This document shows positions 57,913 to 64,000 of a stretch of DNA of 64,000 nt, piece by piece. Within the stretch, counting starts at the first letter, position 1, and each line of letters starts with the position of its first letter. The stretch spans positions 79,378,171 to 79,442,170 of the forward strand of contig CM060732.1 in NCBI GenBank assembly GCA_030704615.1, read 5' to 3'. The position numbers were made by a program, and so were the translations under genes. Under the pieces are notes generated by a model, which did not search any database, was not told the DNA's origin, and saw only the letters and a list, made by a program, of their open reading frames with translations. The DNA comes from Takakia lepidozioides. Taxonomy: Eukaryota; Streptophyta; Takakiopsida; Takakiales; Takakiaceae.

Positions 57913-59630
57913 AAAGTTTTTTTCTCTGGAAAGGTGCGAATGTCTTGCTTCATTTGTTGATCTGTGTAGCTACTCAGTTCATCCACCGTTTCCTGACAAT
58001 ATTGACCATGATGCACTGTCGAGGGCGTTTCCTGTGGCATATCCACAGGAAATGATAATGGGTCTACCCAGCATAGGTGGGAAGTCAGCCCATAATTGCA
58101 CTTGACCGAAGGAGGGATTTTGACTGACTGGTGATAGCGGAAGGAAATCAGAGTGCTGTCCCCATTCTGATGCGGGTGGTGGAGCTTCTCCAGAGGTTGA
58201 AGGTGGAGGTGCGTATGATTTAAAATGAGCTTGGTTAGAGGGGCAGCCGTGTGCACAAGTTTGTTCAGCATCTTAATTTGCATGCTTGTATGTTTCTCGT
58301 GGTGCTGCTGCTTCAGATAGAACGTACTCACAAGACGTTGTTTGCCGTAGCCGTTTGCTGCTTCAGATAGAGCCCTTGACTAACTTGCATTTCGTCGAAA
58401 GCTAGCCTTAGACCACCATGACAGAGTCCCATGGTTTCCGCTTGAAAGTTTACATAGTGGTTGTAATGGTATGTGGGTATTCTCTTACGATGCAGCATGA
58501 CTTCCTCAGACAATGTCAAGTTTGTGCATGTAATTCAAGGTTGGGGGACAAAATCCACCTACTCCACCCACTTGAGAACACAACTGCTATAGTTTGAGAC
58601 CAGATTTGGGAGCATGTATGAAAACAATTGTGCATAGTTTCATCCAATAATCGGCGACACTGCTACTGTACAGGGAAGCAGATGCTCATTGCTGGCGTGA
58701 CTCCCAGAGTTCTATAACTACTTATGCTGCCGATCTCGAAGAAGCTGAAAGCTCTCCTAAAATCCACATTAAGAGAATTGAATGCCTTTTTCTCTTGCTT
58801 CCAGTAACCATCCTATATCTCAAATTTGGACCCAAAAACTTATAGGGATCTGTTGGTCCATCCTGTTGGTTCAGCTCATATTGATAAAATGACACCAAAC
58901 CAGTGATAACGAGAGACACATAACTTTTTGACTGCTCCTCCTTGGCTGTGAGGACTGTAGCGACAAAAGAAGGGACTCTCCTATTACGTGCTATTCGTTG
59001 ATCAGAGTAGCTGGAGATCTCAACTACCGTCCATGCTGCAGCGGAAGCTAAAACTCGGACAGCAGTAATATAGATCCCAAGACCTAGTTGAGGACCTAGT
59101 TGAGGTAAATTTTGTTGGCAGTGTACGGCTGCATCGATCTGTCTGTGAACCAAGCATCAACCCGCACAACCTTTCCTAACCTGTTTTTTTTTTTTTTTTT
59201 TTTTTTTTAATTTTAATTTTAATTTTTAAAGGAAACCTGGGAGCTACTGCTCACAATTTAGGCCTTTGAGGAGGGGGAAAAATTAACCCCCCTTCAGATA
59301 AGCCATTAGGCACACAGGAGGGAAATACCCCCACCTGACGGGGGTTGGTAGAATGTGAGCACAAACCACGGTCATGGGGGTTTTATGTTTTTTAAACCGC
59401 GATCAAAGGAGCGATATGTTTTCAAAACGCAATAAAATTCTAAAACCCTAATGCGAAATAAGCACCCATAATGTATATCTACAAGCGCCAAGTTCCATAT
59501 ATCTACAGCTTTGGTATTCTACAAAAAAAATTACACGTTAGAGAAAACAAAGTCACAATAACCAACACCATCCAAACCACACAAATACCAAACAATAGTT
59601 GAACAATTTAATATAATGAGGCAAACAACG
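57913..59630. other. PPR 3' region, no gene
   Basis: No supported gene. A run of more than 25 T at about 59184-59210 is followed by TTTTAA repeats and could be the tail of an old minus-strand retroposon, but I recognise no body. Confidence 0.5.
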
Positions 59631-59782
59631 GGTTTCGTTAACGAAATAAATCAAGGTATCGAGTTTCGCCAACGAAATAATGGGTTCCGCCAGAGAAATA
59701 GTGGGTTTCTCCAATGAAATAGTGGGTTTTGCCAATGAAATAGTGCATTTCACTAGCGAAATAGTGGATTTCGTTGGCAAAA
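59631..59782. repeat. Palindromic minisatellite of about 24 bp units
   Basis: About six diverged units of the form GTTTCGCCAACGAAATAGTG. Each holds a short inverted repeat (TTTCG and CGAAA), and GAAATAGTGG recurs at roughly 24 bp spacing. A minus-strand frame across it reads as a repeated TISL(A/V/E)KP, which I regard as incidental. A lone related unit lies at about 59821. Confidence 0.7.
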
Positions 59783-60124
59783 TTTCCAAGTATCGTTGCA
59801 TAGGACGGTCATTATCCTATAGTTTCGTGGACGAAACAAAATGTATTGTGTTTGGTTTAACCTAACGTAACATAACCTAAACCTAACGAATTAGGGTGAT
59901 AGAGTGACTAACCCATCTGCGTGTGGCTTGTGCTCACGTGAGCACAAGTTTGCTCACGTGCCCACAATTTGGTCCCTATGAGCACAAATTTCCAATTTTA
60001 GTTTCGCCGCAACATCTTTTCGAGAATATTCACATATTTTCGGCCATTTTTTTTTCTGCTCACGCGAGCACACGCACAGCCTCTACCAGACCACCCGGTC
60101 ACGAACAATCCAGACACCGCACAG

Positions 60125-60195
60125 GGCAGCGGGTTCGAACCCTGAACCACCAGGGCAACACATTGTGCACTTACCAATTGAGGTACCAACGGATG
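60125..60195 (-). mobile_element. tRNA-derived SINE-like head
   Basis: On the minus strand GTACCTCAATTGGTAAGTG resembles a pol III A box, and GGGTTCGAACCC about 35 bp further on is a perfect B box. Cloverleaf pairing is poor, so this is not an intact tRNA gene. The SINE body probably runs toward 59900, but its end is not defined. Confidence 0.5.
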
Positions 60196-61405
60196 TGCAA
60201 CCTGTTTTAGTGACAAGTTGATTTTTCCTACTCCTGCCTCTCATATAAAAATGAGGTATCATATCCTAGCTAATTACTGTAAAATTTTCAAGCCAAACAA
60301 CCCTTTTTATTATTAGGGTCCTTTATATGTGTTTGTGGTTGTTTCACACTACTAGCAACGACTTCTGAGAACAACGTCTAGATAGATGGGCTATATTCAA
60401 GTTTTATGAACAAATGAACATTTATTGGTTGTCTTGTAGAGAGACTACGCATCATGCTAAAATCAACGGAGAAAATGTGGACAAAGGACCTTACACTGTG
60501 TCAAGCCTATGATTGTTGTGGTATGTTGAATCATGCTCCCTAGTTTTCCCTTCCTCTTACGTTTTGCCAAAGCAAGAGAGCCCATTGCAATTTGAGGCTT
60601 CTTTCATTTGATATTAATTTGACCGGTGTAATGACTTTGGCTCGTTTGATACAACAAGTAGATTATATGATATCTTTTCATCTTTATTTTCACTTGGTTT
60701 AGGTTTCAAATCGTTTGGATTTTGATTTAATGTCACGGTTTCATGAAAAAACTTGGTTGTTTTTTATTTAATGCATATTTGTTCCGCGTTCATCATAATG
60801 CTAAATGTGAATTAATAGTCATCCATTGTGGTAGAAGCTATCTAGGCTTGACTCTCACCTCCATGTCATCTATGTGCAAGGGTTTCTAAGTCTGACATTT
60901 AACGTGCCCATGTCTTCTAGTGCTCAGGGTGTGGTGAAATCCTTCATCGCTTCCCTCCAAGAGCCAATTTAAACAAGGTGGTCAAGATCATGCCCAAAAA
61001 CAAAACGTAGGGCTTGGCAAAGATGGATTTTTCTCAAGCTAAGTTTGGTGGTTTATAGCATTAATTGGGGCTGATATGTCCCAATTATCTTTGCATTATG
61101 GCTATTAGTTCTGGCAAAATAAGTGACATAATAACATTGTCCAGGCGGCCGGAAATCCAGCTAGGACTGGTCAAACAGGCTGATCCTAACTGTTTTAACT
61201 GCTTTGTAGTGTAGCGAGTAATTGGCCGTTTATGGAAGTTCAAAACTAATGGGAACTTGGTGGTGATCAATGCAAAACCTTCTGGATAATACCATACCTT
61301 CTTGGAGACGTTTGCTGTCAGGGATCCCTGGTAAGATAATGTGTTAAGGGAAAGGCTGATACAAGTGCATTGCCAGAACTATGTTGATTGGCAGTAGCAT
61401 TTAAC
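60196..61405. other. No gene recognised
   Basis: AT-rich non-coding sequence. No open frame with a recognisable domain. Confidence 0.5.
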
Positions 61406-61620
61406 ATACCCAAAAGTGCCGATCACATGCATTGATACATAATGGCTCTGGCCTTCAGGTGCCAACGTAGCAAGTCCAAAATCTGCTACCTTGGCATTGA
61501 AGTTATACTTCAGCAAAATATTAGATGACTTAAAATCTTTGTGGATCACACAAGGCTGAAAGTAAGCCAGCCCCCTTGCTGCCCCTAGAGCAATCCTTAT
61601 TCATGTGGGCCGGTCCAGTG
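61406..61620 (-). pseudogene. Receptor-like kinase fragment
   Basis: The minus strand reads [41 protein letters not shown] and GTFGY, matching subdomains VIb to VIII of plant receptor-like kinases. HRD has become HKD, several residues are missing between LAY and VIH, and an in-frame TGA sits just upstream where kinases usually have Arg. A GTATGTT after GTFGY could be an old splice donor. No other kinase exons are seen nearby. Confidence 0.75.
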
Positions 61621-63234
61621 GACCACATGTTGCAACAAGAATAGTGTCATAAAGGCTGATTGTAGTGTGGTCCACAACACATCATGTTGAACTCACAGAG
61701 AGACATTTATTTAAGTTCATCCATTTAGTAGGCCACCATGTGGGCAGGGAGAGAGAGAATGTGCTCATGTAGTCTCTGTTCCGCCCAAACTGGCTATGGG
61801 GTCTATGGCCACAATGCTACAGCAAACGTCTTATGCGTGGAACACAGTGAGAGAAAGAAAGAAAACGAAGACACCAACCATTCTACTCCAAAACAGTGAT
61901 GCCTGGTGCATAATGTAGGTGATGTCAAGTACAGAATCACAGGTGCAACCAGCCTATATCTGATGTGGCATGCAGAGAAGGGAGCCTGATACACTTTGTT
62001 ACAAAATATAAATTGGATTCAGGGCTTCATCTTATATGGCATTTGCCAAGCATTTATCATGCCCACAAACTTTGTGCATTTTCTGCAATGTGAAGACATC
62101 TACAGATATAAGCAAGTTGTTGGTTGAGGGTCAAGATCACATCTAGTCAATGGGCCTCAGAAATCTAAGAAATCTAAGAAATCCTCATAAATCTGGCGAC
62201 TAAGGTGTACCTATGAGGAACTGCTATGCCGCTGCAAAGATGCAATTTTGTGACTGACAGAGTGAAGAAGGATTGCACCAATGACAGGTAACAGGCTGCC
62301 CCTACTCTGGAAATGGATTGAACTTTGGCTATCAACCTGTGCGTGGTGAATGCACAAGTCTACTTTAACATCTCCAAACGGGTGTAAGCGCTTGCGAGCT
62401 GGTATGTGCATACACATACTTGGACTTCAAGTCTAGTGAATAAATCTGATCCAAGCAGTGCATACATTCTATTGAAACCTCCAGTCCTGCCACCTTGCAT
62501 CAAATTTACTCTCGGTAGTGAAGTGCTATCGCATATTTACCTTGTATGCTATTATAATGCAGAGATCTGATTAGAAGTGCTACTCAAGAGGGCACATTCA
62601 CGCTCCAATGTGCACGTGCCCTCCTGTCCTGGACCCACAATGATGCACCACCCATGGAAAAATCCACTTGCCGTCACCACAAATATCCTGGCTCTGAAAA
62701 AAGAACCACCCATTTCATCTTTTCATCTCACAACTTCCCACATGCAAGCCACTTGATGTAAGCTGGAGGAAAGATTTCAGAAGGTTTAACTCATTGTGAA
62801 GCAGAATAGTTTCCAAAATGAGCTTGATGCATATAGTATTGCCTGTGCATTGGCTTACAGGTCTGATGCCTCTCTACCCCATGAACCATCAAATCACTTG
62901 CACTCTGTAGCTAGGCTACTCGTTCACCACAGATTTGAGCTTACACACAGTGGGAGAACACAAACCTATTGCTTCTTGAAACGGATGGTGCCCCATCACA
63001 CCCAACATCGTCCCCATGCCCTGCAATAGCACAATGACTGCCGCAAAGAAGGGAGATAAATGACAATCCAAACTGTCACATTGGCTAAAAATTGTATGCG
63101 AAAAACAATGTAGATGAGTCTCTCTTATGATGCATGCAATTTCAAGAAGATGCCATTTGCAGTTGGCATGCAAGTGCCTATGAGAGGATTTAGGGTAGGA
63201 GTTGTACCTGCATACTCCTGGAGGAAATTCATTG
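61621..63234. other. No gene recognised
   Basis: Non-coding as far as I can see. The right end may contain further diverged downstream parts of the PPR pseudogene. Confidence 0.45.
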
Positions 63235-64000
63235 TGGATGGTGACAAAGCAACATTCAGATTCCACCATGCACGGCCAAAAAGGTCCACCATGCAGCCAT
63301 AATGTTCCACAGTAGCATTGAGCCCATGATCTCAACTCATGGAATCAAAATAATGTTGACCTTCATCCAGTAGGCCCGCGTGATTACATGCCAATAGAAG
63401 ACATACAAAGGTGATACCATTCACCCTTCCTGTTGCATGTGTTCAAATACATGGAGAGCCTCCCTACCATATTTGACATGCATCCTTCATGCTTCCACAT
63501 TTGGCAAGGGCAGTCTCCACGACACCACATCTCGTTCAGCCAGAGTGTTAAAAACTCCCTTTGCATCCTTAATGCACCCACATTTGGCAAACATGTCCAC
63601 CAGGGCAGTGTTCAAGATGACATCTGGTACAATTCCAGAGTAGGAAAACATTTGGCGTGAATCCACTTTGGATAATGTGAGTGTGCACCTGCTTTCCAGC
63701 TTCCAGACCTGCCATCTTGATGCACCTAAGCAAGAGACAGACATACATATCTGCATCTGTTGAAATGCCTCCTTGGTTTAGAGTCTGTAGAGCCTCTGTC
63801 AGTCTGTCTGCCGCACAAAGTATCTTCACATGCCCAGAAGTGCCAGAAGAGGCATTGTGGACTCCATCTCTTGATCCTCTTTCAGAAGCTATGGTCATGG
63901 TTGAGGTACTTCCATGTTGTCACATTGGCAGTATCATGTCAAAGTCACTCCAAACTATCAAAGGTTCACTCAACCAGCTAACTTGCAGAATTCAACATGG
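63235..64000 (-). pseudogene. Internally deleted PPR pseudogene, 5' end running off the window
   Basis: The minus strand begins with the shared leader (GAATTCTGCAAGTTAGCT at about 63995) and then SERGSRDGVHNASSGTSGHV, matching the 55432 region of the intact gene, followed by LEAGKQVHTHIIQSG. The sequence then jumps to GIVPDVILNTALVDMFAKCG, a deletion of more than one PLS triplet. Next come AERDVVSW, then in other frames EALHVFEHM, ITFVCLLLACNHAGLLDEG and HYGCMVDLFGRA. Stops and frameshifts break it, and there is no DYW. The leader here lacks the PDF exon. Confidence 0.75.

Noticed and set aside
1-64000. CRISPR arrays, bacterial operons or integrated bacteriophage
   Set aside because: Spliced plant genes and plant retroelements fill the window. 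The tandem repeats found have no spacer-repeat structure.

Overview
The window is land-plant nuclear DNA. It has spliced genes with short GT-AG introns, a plant HMG-CoA reductase, a mitochondrial-type Lon protease, PLS-class pentatricopeptide (PPR) genes ending in DYW, type III polyketide synthases of the chalcone synthase (CHS) family, and many decayed Ty3/gypsy, Ty1/copia, CACTA and non-LTR elements. Several PPR-DYW copies and fragments in 64 kb suggest a lineage with heavy organellar RNA editing. A fern is my best guess, with a lycophyte or hornwort possible; this is inference.

Region 1 (1-14.5 kb) is a tandem array of three intronless type III PKS genes on the minus strand (1917-3122, 9425-10630, 12900-14093). 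They share a spacer of about 2.2 kb. The first spacer carries a dead 4.1 kb non-LTR retrotransposon (about 3674-7816) that the second spacer lacks. A 372 bp MITE sits at 1396-1767.

Region 2 (14.8-30 kb) is a repeat block. A Ty3/gypsy element (14797-24567, minus strand) has 458/459 bp LTRs and carries an 835 bp CACTA-type insertion (18328-19162) with a clean TGA target duplication inside its reverse transcriptase. After it come a MITE-like unit, a decayed unknown coding remnant, PPR and PDF-motif fragments, gypsy integrase and copia fragments, and a 228 bp tandem duplication.

Region 3 (30-52.5 kb) holds three minus-strand genes: a fourth PKS copy (30077-31279), a four-exon HMG-CoA reductase (32942-35170), and a Lon protease whose 21 exons I could join in one frame (37851-52451, 1174 aa).

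Region 4 (52.5-64 kb) holds a plus-strand PPR-DYW gene (55037-57912) whose N-terminus carries the PDF motif of the organellar single-strand DNA-binding OSB proteins. Beside it lie a broken sister copy of that leader with a 113 bp foldback in its putative intron, a SINE-like tRNA-derived head, a palindromic minisatellite, a receptor-kinase fragment, and an internally deleted PPR pseudogene at the right edge.

The live genes are probably the four PKS copies, HMGR, Lon and the PPR-DYW gene. Lon and the PPR protein are expected to work in organelles. HMGR feeds the mevalonate pathway, and the PKS copies supply a polyketide scaffold that need not be a chalcone. Nonsense codons in the gypsy and non-LTR elements fit C-to-T decay at CAG or CGA codons, as expected of silenced, methylated repeats.
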